A DNA stretch of 64,000 nucleotides, taken from assembly GCA_001910725.1 (NCBI GenBank), contig MJGA01000001.1, positions 2,046,001-2,110,000 on the forward strand, given 5' to 3'. The notes beneath the pieces are model-generated. The model had not been told where the DNA came from. It was given only the letters and a program-made list of their open reading frames with translations, and did not search any database. Numbering within the stretch: the stretch's first letter is position 1; every line of letters starts with the position of its first letter. This document shows, in pieces, positions 19,445 through 31,259 of this stretch. Position numbers and translations under genes: made by a program. Source of the stretch: Phanerodontia chrysosporium (lineage: Eukaryota; Basidiomycota; Agaricomycetes; Polyporales; Phanerochaetaceae).

Positions 19445-20714
19445 ATGTCTCGTGCCGTCGCCCCTGCTTGTTCCTACCGTGCCGGAAGCCATGCCGACTC
19501 AAGCGTCGATAAAGGCCAGCGGATGTAGGCCTTTGTGCAGAACGGATCCCATACCATTCCACGCAGTCTGCCAGCCCCATCTTCACACCACAGCCGTTTG
19601 GAAGTCGCCTACTCGATGGACTTCTCCATGACCGGACAAAAGATCTGTCCATACTCGGGCAAGTCGCCATTGAAGAAACCTCTTCCTTCCGAACAGCGAC
19701 ACCTTCGCATTCATCGCACGAGTCCTCCACCAATCCAACGTCGCATGGTGCGGAGTCACCCAAATGCCCTGTCATTTTCACGCAGGAAGTCGACCCTGTG
19801 CTCTTGAAGACATCGCTAGAGGATCGCGTTGCGTACCTGACCGACTTCCTCAACTTCACTGCGCATGATGCCGCAGTCATCAAGCAAATAGCTCCCGCTG
19901 TCAACGATATCATTCCGGGACTGGTCGACGATCTCTATGCCAAACTGTTTGAGTTTGACATCACAAAGAAGGTTTTCATGACTCGGAATCAGGTCGGTGA
20001 TACTCTGCTTTGATCCTTTCATGTATGATGCTTGGAAGTCTGACGCTTTGCTTTCATGGTACCAGGGCTTCGAAGGTCCATTGCCTGCAAAGTTAGAAGA
20101 TCTTACGCTCGACAGCGCTCAGATTCAGTTCCGCAAGGTAAGCTTCGGTGCTGCTTCGGTGTCATACATCCGTTCACCGAGTCCGTACACAAAGGTTTTC
20201 ATGAAGGTCTGGGCACGGAGGGTGTTGACATCGGATTATACCAATGGCAAGACGTGGGCGTACATGGACAAAGTCGGGATCATGCACACGGGTGTATCAC
20301 CTTTCAAGTGAGCGGTTATCCTTCGCGCTGTGAAGCTGTAACGGCGTCTGATATTTTTTTCCGTGCTGTAGGCATCAGAGAACAATGGGCATCGCCCCGC
20401 TTAACGTACCTTGTGAGTCTGTGCTGCCGTGTGTACTGCGGTCGGATGGTACTGACGCACTTGGCGTGTGTCAGACCGAGATTGTGCCCTGGCTCTAGGA
20501 TGGGTGCAGACGCTGCTCCAAAGCGCTATCCTGCAGCTGCCCGACCGAACTGCGAGTATGTCCACAAAAATTGAGGCTGTGGCGGCCATCAACAAGGCAT
20601 GTCTCGTCGCGGCCCTTGCCCCATTGCGAGTCATTTTGAAACATCTGACCATCGCTTTTACAGGTGATCTGGATACAGAACGACTTGTTCTCTCGGCATT
20701 ATATCAACGAGTGA
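19445..20714 (+). CDS. Protoglobin (globin-sensor fold) domain protein
   Basis: A single-domain heme protein of the protoglobin family. Core landmarks: LEDRVAYLTDFLNFT, DDLYAKLFEFDITKKVF, GFEGPLPAKLEDLTLDSAQIQFRK, YMDKVGIMHTG (His of MHTG, candidate proximal heme ligand), PFKH, VPYRDCALALGWVQTLL and NKVIWIQNDLFSRHY at the C-terminus. Six introns; the last (20597-20663) has a GC donor (aag|gcatgt) and is needed to give NKVIWIQND. The N-terminus is less sure: I propose MSRAVAPACSY from 19445 with an intron to 19540, followed by about 90 Ser/Pro-rich residues before the globin fold. Fungal protoglobins have no established role that I know; gas sensing or redox chemistry is inferred from the fold. 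Confidence 0.8.
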
Positions 20715-21968
20715 TGTGCCACGGACTGCGCAGACGTATCTACTATATCCCTTGTGTAATACCAGCATATCGTGTATACCATCCTAACGGACATTACCGG
20801 CAAACTTGACAATTTTGACGGCACTGTGACCTCTGACTTATTCTTGAGGCCATAGCGAACACCGCCACAGCGGACCTTCGGGACCGCTTCCGAATCCGGT
20901 AAATAAACTTGCCTGGGCGTGAATAACCGGCAAGCGCCCGGGCATGGTCCGTGAGCATTCTTGCTCTCGCACTGCCATCTACTGCCTTCACCCCCCTCCT
21001 CGGTCGTACGACGGTCCGCCCGTTGCATGGAAAATTGTAACACGCTACGATTCGACTGCGTAGAATTTGGTGTTGTTAGGTACAGCTGTTGCGAGGTACG
21101 CATGCTTGGGTCCCTCGATTAGCGACCGCAAACGACTCTACTGCGCAGTGACTCCCCGCGATGTGGGTCCGTTGACCCTGCACTGGTAAGCATGGTATCT
21201 GACCCTTGGAGATTCGAGTCATCAGTGCCTTGAAGATTGTGAAGGGTTTGCGCATCTCGCCTACGAATCAATGAAGCAGGGCCCAGCCGTTACGCATTCG
21301 GCTGCACTGCAGAAAGAACTCTTTCGCACGGAGTCCAGCGGCAGTGCGGCGAATGCTGCAAACTACCTCCAACATTATCAGGGTTGTTTTAGGGCAAGTT
21401 AATTGAGCTCAGGTATGTTCTTTTGGCAGATCCTGTCTAGGGACGTATGCAGAGAGCTACCGCGCAGCGCGACCCGTTCTGAACCCTCTGTGTCCACAGG
21501 GGATTGCCGCGTTCTGTCGGGATGCTGTGAGCTCGCTCTGCTCTTCACTACATGCTTCACGCTTTGCAACGGCATCTGAGCATCGGTGGCAGCTGCGGCC
21601 GTGCGGAGTGCGCGCTTAGGTGGACTGACTCTTCGTACAGCTTTAGACTTTTGATCCCTACCGGATCCCAGATGCGATCGATGACGTCGTATTCTGGGCG
21701 CCTCGCTCACGTGTTTGCCACGTGTGCCACTGCTTGCCCTTCCCTGCAAACCCAATCTGGCTGTACGGTCGTTCACTGCCACGGACGCTGCTTTCGCGAC
21801 GCTATGACTGACAACGGCTCGGACGAGCATGAGTCCGCTAGAGCGCGTAACCCCACAACGGCGGGAAAATCCATGCGCCGGGAGAGGCTCTCTACAAAAC
21901 CCACAGGTCTCTGAGCGAGATGGAGGCGTCGACTGCAGCGCACTCGAACTCCGGACAGACACCCAGCC
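20715..21968. other. Intergenic stretch, 1.25 kb, with one coding-like scrap
   Basis: Between protoglobin and the phosphatase gene, both on +. A 21190-21402 frame reading CLEDCEGFAHLAYESMKQGPAVTHSAALQKEL looks protein-like but has no ATG at its head and no clear splice partner; it may be a relic or a missed exon. Nothing else supported. Confidence 0.35.
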
Positions 21969-22721
21969 ATGGCCACCTGGAGGAACATCAACCCAATTAT
22001 TGAAGGACGACTGTTCCTTGGGACGTGAGTTTATCGTGCCGCCTTAGCTTAGTGCCGCCTTCTGACGTTCCGCTCGCACTTGCTCCGGCTCGCACCAGCA
22101 TTGATGCCGCGAAATCCTCGAGGATCCTCACGGAACGCCGTGTCACTCACATCGTGTCTGTCGGCGCCGAGCCTATTCCTGCGGATAACCCCGCGTCGGG
22201 CTACAGGCACCTGCGGATCCCGGTGGAGGACGTCGACTATGCAGACCTGCTCATTCACCTCCCTGCGGCGTGCCGGTTCATCCATGAGGCCATGACGACG
22301 AACGGCGTGTGTCTCGTACACTGCGTTCAGGGTATCTCCCGGAGTGCCGCTGTCGTAGCTGCATATCGTAAGTGTGCTCTAGCTGATGCCCGGTTTCTGG
22401 CACGTGCTTACTTATTCTACTAGTCATGTTTTCCCAACGCGTTAGCGTAACAAGGGCGATTGAGATGGTCCGCCAGGGTTAGTGCGCACGTTCAGTGACG
22501 CGGTTTCTAGCTGACTGAACGCGGTGTATGCCTAGCCCGAGAGCAAGTCTGGATCCTGCCAGGCTTTCAGGTATTCCCGCCTCTGCATGCACTGACGACA
22601 GCGATATTGACGCCACTTGTAGGAGCAGCTCGTCTTGTTCGAGCTATGCCAATACAACCCTCATGAGAATGAGGGGATTTACAGGAAGTGGCGCAATAGG
22701 ATCGCCAACCACGGCCACTGA
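21969..22721 (+). CDS. Small dual-specificity protein phosphatase
   Basis: A cysteine phosphatase of the DUSP type. MATWRNINPIIEGRLFLG is the usual first strand, and after a 74-nt intron (22025-22098) comes KSSRILTERRVTHIVSVG. VEDVDYADLL holds the likely general-acid Asp; LPAACRFIHEAM is followed by the catalytic loop HCVQGISRSAAVVAAY (HCX5R with Cys nucleophile and Arg). LMFSQRVSVTRAIEMVRQARE and ILPGFQEQLVLFELCQYNP complete the fold. The protein is about 160-170 residues, little more than the catalytic domain, like atypical DUSPs. No docking or targeting domain is visible, so the substrate cannot be guessed. Confidence 0.9.
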
Positions 22722-23336
22722 TGTATCAAATGCCCTCCAAAAGCATTCCCAAAGCCGCGACTGTCGACACTCAGGAGCCCACGGAAGGCACTTCATGGAA
22801 CGGGTTATACTTTTTGTAACAATTATCATTCGTTGGTAGATCCGTACGAGTTATTGTCTTGGAGAGCGTCTTACAGTATGTAGTCTCCCAGTAATCCCTA
22901 GTTATTGTTGTACTTGTACCGTTGTATACCTCTTGATAGTCTAGTTTTGTTATGCATACCCCGCTATATTACATTGTACTACATCTGGCTGAGAGTGGGA
23001 CAGAAGTGCCAGGTGGTTGGCGCGGCGCCTGCCGAAGCTTGGATGAAGTGAAGCGGGCACCGACCTGCCGGTTTGGGTGTGGAGCGGCGCACGCGAGGAC
23101 ACCAACCTGCGAGGAAGATGTTCCTGGCCAAACGTCCCCTGCCCGGTGCAGGCGTTCGCAACGCCATCCAGCTCAGGTCCTGCCCGCCTCGCGGCCACCA
23201 CCACTCTCCGTCCGCGACGACCACGACCGCCCGGCCGACGCCTACTCTTGGCAGTGCAGAGCCTTCGGTTATCAGCGCACCGCACCTATACCCAGAGCCT
23301 CTCCACGGCGCACCCCGCGCCCTCCCCTTCCCAGTC
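22722..23336. other. Intergenic stretch, 615 bp
   Basis: The 3' flank of the phosphatase gene and 5' region of the lipase gene. The part from 23000 on is GC-rich with open frames upstream of the chosen lipase ATG, but they lack a splice-consistent link. No repeat seen. Confidence 0.4.
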
Positions 23337-26300
23337 ATGCCCGTCAGCACGACCTCTGCCGCGTTCTACATCACTCCAGGTGGAGTCCCCTCCGCCAAAT
23401 CCGCTTTGCCTGGTGCTGATTCTTCCCCACAGTCGTCTTCAGGACGTTCTTTCGCCATGTGCAGGCCAAGGGACGCAAGTTCAAGGACGGGGACGATTGC
23501 GCCGCCGCGACGGACGACGTCTTGTTTGATGAGTGAGTTTGCACCCACCCGCGGGTACGTTAATCTCGCTAAGTGCTCGCGCAGGGCCTTTCATATCGTC
23601 AAGGCGTTCATTCAGATGGGCACCGAGAACACCGTCGAGTCTCTCCAGGCATTGTGCGCCCTCGCCCTCTACGCTATGCATGCCTTGGCCTCACGCTTTG
23701 CAGCACGAATACGCATGTCATCGCGCCGTACTGGGCCGCAGTCGCCCCTGTGCTCATACCCCTAGTGTGCTGCAATCGCGCCGCGGACGTCCTTATCGAC
23801 TGGTTCGGGCCGGAGGACCTGAAGACCGTCGTCGGCGGTGAAAAGTGGTGGCAGGTCCGCGGTCTGGACGGCATTGAGGCGGAGTGGGTTACAGAGAAGG
23901 AGTACCTCAGCCCTTCCCCTCAGAAGACGGACAGGAAGTATAGCAATGAAGAGATGAGCATTATCCGCATGGACCACCTTGATACTGTTATGGTATGTCG
24001 CGCATATACCACGACATCTTGATGCTTACTCGCGCTTTGAAGCTCTATGTTCATGGAGGTGAGACCAGTCCTTCCTTCCCTGAAATCCCCGGTGCTGACA
24101 CTGGTCTGTAAGGCGGGTACTTCTGGGGCTCAATCAGTAAGCATGTCGTTTCCACAAATGATCTCCATTGACATGAAGCCACAGACACGCACAGATATCA
24201 AATCATTCGTTATGGTGCGCTGATCCGCATATATGCTGCTTGTTTGCCATCGCTGACGTTCAAGACTCGAAAGCCCGCAAGATTCACGGCCGATGTTTTG
24301 CGGTTAACTATCGGAAAGCACCACAATACCCTTGGCCATGTCCTCTACAAGACGTCTTAGCGGCTTGTAAGTTCAAATCCTCACCTCTAGCAGACGGGTA
24401 TACTCACTGGGTTCCAGGGTTCTACCTGACCGAGCCGCCACCCGGCGCATTGCACAAACCCATCCCACCTTCTAAGATCGTTATAGCAGGCGACTCAGCT
24501 GGTGGCGGTTTGTGCATAGCCGCCCTGACCGTGTTACGTGACATGGGATACGAGCAACCGGCTGGTGCTGTTCTCATCAGTCCTTGGGTGGACCTAACAC
24601 ACAGTTTCCCAAGCGTGATGAAGAACACTGAGACGGTCAGTCATCTCGAACAGGCGGGCATGCTTGTGGTCTGAGTTCATCGTCAACACAGGATATCATC
24701 CCACCCTATGGTTTCATTCACAAGCCTTCGCCAATATGGCCTCTTCATCCCCTTCCTCCGGATGGTGAGGGTCGTGTGTAGTGACGAAGACCAACCCGCC
24801 GCCGGTACCAGGTCACGCGGACACTCTCCGACCGAGCCGCGAACGTCTGGACGAGCAGATCGAGGAGCGTACTGAGAAGGCCACCGAAGGAGAAGAGCCA
24901 ACGCATACAGGTGAACTCCAGGATCCCGAGGTGAAGACACAGAAAAGTCAGATCGAAATGCTTGACCAAGACATGGACGAGAAGAATATGTCATCTGTCG
25001 CTGATCACCCGGCTAATGTCCAGAATGATCTGTCACAACAGGGGAGCCCTTCGGACAACGACGAGAAGAAGAACCTGCCAGAGGAGAAGAGACGCTTTTC
25101 GTCGACTTACTCTCACGATATCAAGGACGATGACCCCGATTACGACGCAGCTCTGGCATTTTGGGAGCCGAAGCCGCCAAAGGTGCTAATGGAAGATCCG
25201 AATGAGCAACCGCTGGAACTGCGCTCGCAGATTCAGCTATATGCGATGAATGAGTAAGACCTATCTCTCAGTGGTGACTTGAAAATTCACTGATTCGTCT
25301 TCCTAGACAGTTGACACACCCGCTCGTGTCACCAGTCCTCCAGGGATCCCTTGGCAACTTATGTCCTCTGTACATCCTTGCAGGAGATGGGGAGGTTTTG
25401 CGGGATGAAATTGTCTATTTAGCGCACAAGGCTGCCAACCCAGAGAAGTACCCAACTCGCAAGGGTGTCCTTAAGGATGGTGTCAGACAGCAGGAGAATG
25501 CCAAGAAGTTCACCAAGCCGACGAGAGTTCACCTCCAAGTTTTCGACGGGATGTGTCATGTGTTGACGGTCTTCACTTTCACTGATAGTGTATGGTCTAT
25601 CGTGGGTAACTCTTACTATCGCTTCTGACGCATATACCCACAGGCAAAGTACGCATACCGTTCTATAGCTGAGTTCGTCAAGCATGTCACGACCCATGAT
25701 GCTGCACACCTGGAGAAGAACCCATTTCCCGAGTTCCACATTCCGCCCGCCGAGATCGACGACCCAGCCTCGGATGACGAAGAGAGGCCGCGTAAATCGA
25801 GAAACCAACGTCCACGGCGCCACTCATCTAAGTTCCTCAGCTTCCTCCGGCGCACGCATGACACCGCCCCTGCCCCGGTCGACTCTCCAGTGTCGCGTGC
25901 GGATGTAGAGCTGTACAGGGCGAACGAGGAGATGGCGAAGGAAGAAGTGCGGAGCCAGAGTTCGGCAGTCGAAAACTACTCGGACGTGCACGGCAGGGCG
26001 AATGACCACACGATTCAAAGCTCGGAAAGCAGTACTGCACCCCAAAGCAAGGCTTCAGACCCCAAGGCAGCAGAGCCTGCGGCAGAGGTAATCCAGGGTT
26101 CTGGCCTTGTCTGATGATTGATTCACATTCATGCGTGCTAGGTAGCGGACATTCCAGGTGTGGTGATGCTTCGCGAACGCGTCGACATCTTCGGACAAGT
26201 TCGACCTATGGAGCCAGAGGAGGATATACAGGCGCTCAACATCCCCGCGAGGCTCATCGGCATCATCAAGGAGGAGCCGGTGAAGCGGTGGCTCACGGGA

Positions 26301-27052
26301 CAGGAGCTCTGGGACAAGCGTTTCCATAAAGCGGCTCTGCACGCCATTCAGCAGAAGGAGCACTACGAGAAGAAGTATGCCGCCATTATTGAAAAAGCCC
26401 GGAGCCAAGGCCTTGAACTTGTCCACGATCACCACAAACCTGCTGAATACAGGCGCCGGCGAGCCTCGACGACATCCGTTGAGTCGACATTCACTACAGG
26501 GGAGGTCGTCGAAGATAGGCGGTATGGCCCCTTTGACGTCGATGACGAGCGGCCGGCTTCAAGCGCAATTGTCGGTAGACGGGACAACGTAGGTGCTCCG
26601 CCGTTCATTAGATGCACGTGCTGATGCGATTCATACAGCGAGAGTCGATTGCGCTTGTCAAGAAATGCATCTACTACACAGCTCCTGCGACACACAAGAA
26701 CGTACCGAAGCGGTCGGCCTCCGACGCGCTTCGCGCGGCGTTCGACCGTGAAGACAATCCCGTGAAGCCTCCCAAGCAGTCTGTCTCTGAGCAGCAGACA
26801 GAGAGCAATGTCCTTCCAATGCATGGTCTCCATATGTGGCAGAATCTCATTACGTGAGTTGATGAAGGTGTGCAGTTTTCTCGCATTCAGGCTGAACATT
26901 ACGCTAGGATGTTCATGCGCAAGAGCTCCGCCAAGTCAAAGGCCCGTCGGAAATCGATGCCTAACCTCAAGGCTGCTGCTGAGCGTACCAGCCATTCGAC
27001 CAGTCGGCACGAGCGACATAGCTCTTCAGGCGACGGGTCGTTCAGTTCGTAA
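23337..27052 (+). CDS. Large hormone-sensitive-lipase-type alpha/beta hydrolase
   Basis: Many short exons. The start MPVSTTSAAFYITP joins VVFRTFFRHVQAKGRKF, FDEAFHIVKAFIQMGTENTVESLQAF and NTHVIAPYWAAV. Catalytic landmarks: oxyanion HGGGYFWGS, GDSAGGGLCIAAL (nucleophile Ser), LYILAGDGEVLRDE (Asp) and FDGMCHVLTVF (His), in the order of the HSL/bacterial family IV hydrolases. Between the Ser and Asp sits an acidic, disordered insert of roughly 170 residues (KNMSSVADHP, NDEKKNLPEEKRR). After the His come several hundred more residues with LSFLRRTHD, RYGPFDVDDERP and a Lys/Ser-rich tail. The layout resembles large fungal steryl-ester or acylglycerol lipases; the actual substrate is not visible. 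The N-terminal hydrophobic PVLIPLVCC could be a membrane anchor. Confidence 0.85.
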
Positions 27053-27446
27053 GGTTCGACGAAACGAAGTTTTCTCACATGATACACGGTCATTTGGAGC
27101 TCCCCGCATCTCGTAGAGTCAGATATATAGACTATCAGCAGGCATAGCGTCTGTGTCTTCGCAATACACGCTGTTTGAGCATTTCATGCCGCTGTGACGG
27201 GGATAATTACGAGCGTGACGAGTCACTGGTTGGTCACCTGTGCGGAGGTTCAACCGTGGGAATCCTTGTGATAAGCGCCTGCGTGTTTCCCTTTCTTAAC
27301 CCTTGCCCTCTCAACGTGGTGCGTGTCTTTGTCGACCTTTTCCATCACCCACCCCATACCCTCCGTGAGTAGCCTAGACACCCGCTCACACAACGAGCAT
27401 GACCTGAAAGTCTCGGTCTTACAGTCCTCGGTCTCGCTAGGCAAAA
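27053..27446. promoter_or_regulatory. Promoter and probable 5'UTR intron of alpha-tubulin gene 1
   Basis: A 394-bp gap. From 27364 a donor-like gtgagt and an acceptor ttacag ending at 27424 outline a 5'UTR intron of about 61 nt just before the ATG. Tubulin genes of fungi often carry one. No coding sequence seen. Confidence 0.4.
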
Positions 27447-29148
27447 ATGCGTGAAGTCATCTCAGTCCACGTCGGTCAGGCTGGTGTCCAGATCGGTAAC
27501 GCCTGCTGTAAGTTCGTTTCCTTCCGCGACCTCCTAGAGACGCCGCGAGCCTACGTGGCTTTTGCCACGACGCGTCGTTTGCGCGTGCGGCGGTAGTGTC
27601 GCCACGTCGTATGTTACCGAGCGGCGCTGACGATCGTACGATCCACAGGGGAGCTGTACACCGTCGAGCACGGTCTCAGCGTGAGTATCAACGCGTCTAC
27701 CCTCGGATTCCGCATCTAAATTCAGTTGTAGCCCGATGGTCGTCTTGTTGAGGGCTCTCCCTCTGCGCACGACGATGGCTTCAGCACTTTCTTCTCTGAG
27801 ACTTCGTCGGGCAAGCACGTTCCCCGCTCACTTTACGTCGACCTCGAGCCCAACGTTATCGATGAGGTCCGGTCCGGCACCTACAGGAGCCTCTTCCACC
27901 CCGAGACTCTTGTCACCGGCAAGGAGGACGCCGCGAGCAACTGTATGTGATCGCTTTGGATGCCACGAAGTCAACTGGGCTGATGTTTGAACAGACGCCC
28001 GTGGTCACTACACTGTGGGCAAGGAGATGATCGACACCGTGATGGACAAGGTCCGCCGCCTCGCGGATAACTGCAATGGTCTTCAGGGCTTCTTCGTCTT
28101 CCACTCCTTCGGCGGTGGAACTGGTTCCGGTTTCGGTGCCCTTGTCCTCGAGCGTCTCTCTACCGACTATGGCAAGAAGTCCAAGCTCGAGTTCTCCGTA
28201 TACCCCGCGCCGACGATGGCCAACTCCGTTGTCGAGCCCTACAACTCCGTTCTTACCACCCACACTACCCTCGAGCACTCTGACTGCTCGTTCATGGTGC
28301 GCCGATCAGTATCTCATACTCAAGTTAAGTGACTGACGGGCTACATTACGCTTAGGTCGATAACGAGGCTATTTACGACATCTGCAAGAAGCGCCTCGGT
28401 ATCACCTCGCCAGGCTTCACCAACCTGAACCGTCTGATCGCGCAGGTCGTCTCCTCGATCACGGCCTCACTCCGTTTCGACGGCTCCCTGAACGTCGACT
28501 TGAACGAGTTCCAGACGAACCTGGTGCCATTCCCCCGTATTCACTTCCCTCTCGCCACCTTTGCGCCCATCATCTCCGCTGAGAAGGCGCACCACGAGCA
28601 GAACTCGGTCGCTGATATGACCTTCTCCTGCTTCGAGACTGGCAACCAGATGGTCAAGTGCGACCCCCGCGAGGGCAAGTACAGTAAGTATAAGCGTATC
28701 ATGTTAGGCCAACGGACCCAGTCTGATCGCAATTCTAGTGGCTTGCGCTCTCCTTTACCGTGGTGATGTCGTCCCCAAGGATGTCAACGCTGCAGTTGCG
28801 ATCATCAAGACCAAGCGCACCATCCAGTTCGTCGACTGGTGCCCGACTGGCTTCAAGCTCGGTATCTGCAATGAGCCACCAGCGCACATCCCCGGCGGTG
28901 ACCTCGCCAAGGTTTCTCGCAGCCTTTGCATGTTGTCCAACACAACCGCCATCTCGACCGCGTGGAGCAGACTCGACCACAAGTTCGATCTTCTGTACTC
29001 CAAGCGTGCCTTCGTTCACTGGTATGTCGGTGAGGGTATGGAGGAGGGTGAGTTCTCTGAGGCTCGTGAGGATCTTGCCGCGCTCGAGAAGGACTACGAG
29101 GAGGTCGGCATTGACTCTGCGGATGCTGAGGAGGCCGGCGAGTACTAG
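27447..29148 (+). CDS. Alpha-tubulin, copy 1
   Basis: Six exons (27447-27507, 27649-27680, 27732-27942, 27995-28296, 28356-28683, 28739-29148) give 447 residues, the usual length. Full alpha-tubulin signature: [24 protein letters not shown], the GTP-binding [31 protein letters not shown], the M-loop region and [22 protein letters not shown]. It ends in EEAGEY with the terminal Tyr that can be removed and restored in other eukaryotes. Position 40 is Ser, not the acetylatable Lys. Codon use is strongly biased to C-ending codons, as expected of a highly expressed gene. It is followed 422 bp later by a second alpha-tubulin in the same direction. Confidence 0.97.
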
Positions 29149-29570
29149 AGGGTTTCATTTCTTGTTCGTCACTCGGAATACTTCATACTTTGCATCGCTG
29201 TCCACGGGTTCCCATAATTCCTGCACCCTCTAATTCTGTTCTCGTTGTCATGAAATTTTACGCATCATCGATATCCTACATGTTTCCTTTTCTGCGGGCA
29301 TATTCTCTACATAAATGATATCACCAGTATAGTGAGGATGTATATTTTCTACACAAAGTCCTTCAAGTGTGAAATGTGAGCATGCACGGCATGAGTTGCG
29401 GCTCCGGCAGAGTTTACGTGTTGCATTTCGAGATCAGTCCAGATTCTAAAGTCCCGCGTTGAGCCGCCCAGCGTCGCGATCGACTCTCGCTTCATCCTCC
29501 TGAACGACCACCATCTCCTCCGTCTCCTCCAACTGCTCGTCGCCACATACCCCACGTCTAATATTCGATA
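29149..29570. other. Intergenic stretch, 422 bp, between the two alpha-tubulin genes
   Basis: The 3'UTR of copy 1 and promoter of copy 2. A pyrimidine-rich track (ctcctccgtctcctcc, 29514-29529) lies upstream of the copy 2 ATG. No gene seen. Confidence 0.45.
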
Positions 29571-31259
29571 ATGCGCGAAGTCATCTCTATCCACGTTGGA
29601 CAAGCCGGTGTTCAGATTGGTAACGCATGCTGGGAGCTCTACACGCTTGAACACGGCCTCAGCGTACGTGGTCGTTGTCGCTTTTCTTACACGTAGCCTG
29701 CTGACACGAGGCCACGCTGTAGCCCGAAGGTCGCCTTGTCGAAGGTGCCAAATCGCTGAATGACAGCGGATTCTCCACTTTCTTCTCGGAAACAGGCTCG
29801 GGCAAGTATGTCCCGCGCTCGCTCTACGTGGATCTTGAGCCTGGGGCGATCGACGACGTCAAGACTGGCCCATACAGGCAGCTCTTCCACCCCGAGTCGA
29901 TGATCAGCGGCAAGGAGGACGCTGCGAACAACTGTGCGTGTCGTTTCGCGTCGCATACGTGTCGTGGTTGCTCATTGGCGACGCGTGATTTGCAGATGCG
30001 CGTGGCCACTACACTGTCGGAAAGGAGCTCATTGACCCCGTCATGGACAAGCTGCGCCGCCTGGCGGACAACTGCTCGGGCCTCCAGGGCTTCTTCGTCT
30101 TCCACTCGTTCGGTGGTGGCACTGGCTCCGGTTTTGGCGCGCTTCTGTTGGAGAGGCTGTCGATGGACTACGGCAAGAAGTCCAAGCTCGAGTTCTGCGT
30201 ATACCCCGCTCCCCAGCTCTCGAGCTCAATCGTTGAGCCGTACAACTCCGTGCTCACCACCCACACGACCCTTGAGCACTCTGACTGCTCGTTCATGGTG
30301 CGTTTTCCTATCCTGATAAAGGTTCTACATTGCGCTGACTTCATGTGATAATGCTCCGCAGGTTGATAACGAGGCCATCTTCGACATTTGCAAGCAGCGT
30401 CTCGGCGTTTCTCAGCCAAGCTACAACAACCTGAACCGTCTTATCGCACAGGTCGTCTCATCCGTCACTGCGTCTCTCCGGTTCGATGGTTCTCTGAACG
30501 TCGATCTGAACGAGTTCCAAACGAACTTGGTGCCGTTCCCTCGTATTCACTTCCCCCTCGCCACATTCTCCCCTCTCATCTCTGCCGAGAAGGCCTCACA
30601 CGAGCAGAACTCTGTCGCAGAGATGACCCTGTCGTGCTTCGAGCCCGGCACCCAGATGGTCAAGTGCGATCCCCGTGAGGGCAAGTACATGGCCTGCTGT
30701 CTGCTCTACCGTGGCGATGTCGCACCCAAGGAGGTCCAGGCTGCCATTGCATCGATCAAGACCAGAAAAACCATCCAGTTTGTCGACTGGTGCCCCACTG
30801 GCTTCAAGGTTTGTCAATACATTGCAACGTTCCCAACTTCTTCTGACGGGGTAATTCTTGTAGCTCGGTATCTGCAACGAGCCTTCCGCGAATGTCCCTG
30901 GTGGTGATCTCGCTAAGACTTCTCGTAGCTTGTGCATGCTGTCCAAGTACGTGGATTCCATTGGTGGATGTAACTGAGCTAAGTTGTTCTTTCCAACAGC
31001 ACTACCGCCATCGCCAGTGCTTGGAGCCGTCTTGGTGAGTAGCACTCCTACTTGCGCTATCAACGCATGCTCACTGGTCTTCGCAGACTACAAGTTCGAT
31101 CTCATGTACTCCAAGCGTGCCTTCGTTCACTGGTACGTCGGCGAGGGTATGGAGGAGGGTGAGTTCTCCGAGGCTCGTGAGGATCTCGCGGCCCTTGAGA
31201 AGGACTACGAGGAGGTTGGTATGGACTCGGCTGATGCCGAGGAGGAGGGCGAGTACTAA
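29571..31259 (+). CDS. Alpha-tubulin, copy 2
   Basis: Seven exons (29571-29663, 29723-29933, 29996-30297, 30362-30808, 30864-30946, 31000-31034, 31087-31259) again give 447 residues. The GTP-binding [42 protein letters not shown] shows alpha type. It differs from copy 1 in the loop after Ser31 ([15 protein letters not shown]; Ala at 40, Lys at 41) and in the H7-S7 region ([12 protein letters not shown] against [12 protein letters not shown]). It ends EEEGEY. Three intron positions are shared with copy 1 (after codon 31, within codon 102, before VDNEAI), and the others are private, so the duplication is old despite the tandem position. Confidence 0.97.

Noticed and set aside
23632..23700. A GC-AG intron after SLQ in the lipase gene
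   Set aside because: A normal GT donor a few bases later (tt|gtgcgc) with the same acceptor gives SLQAFTNTHVIAPYW in frame, so the GC donor is not needed.
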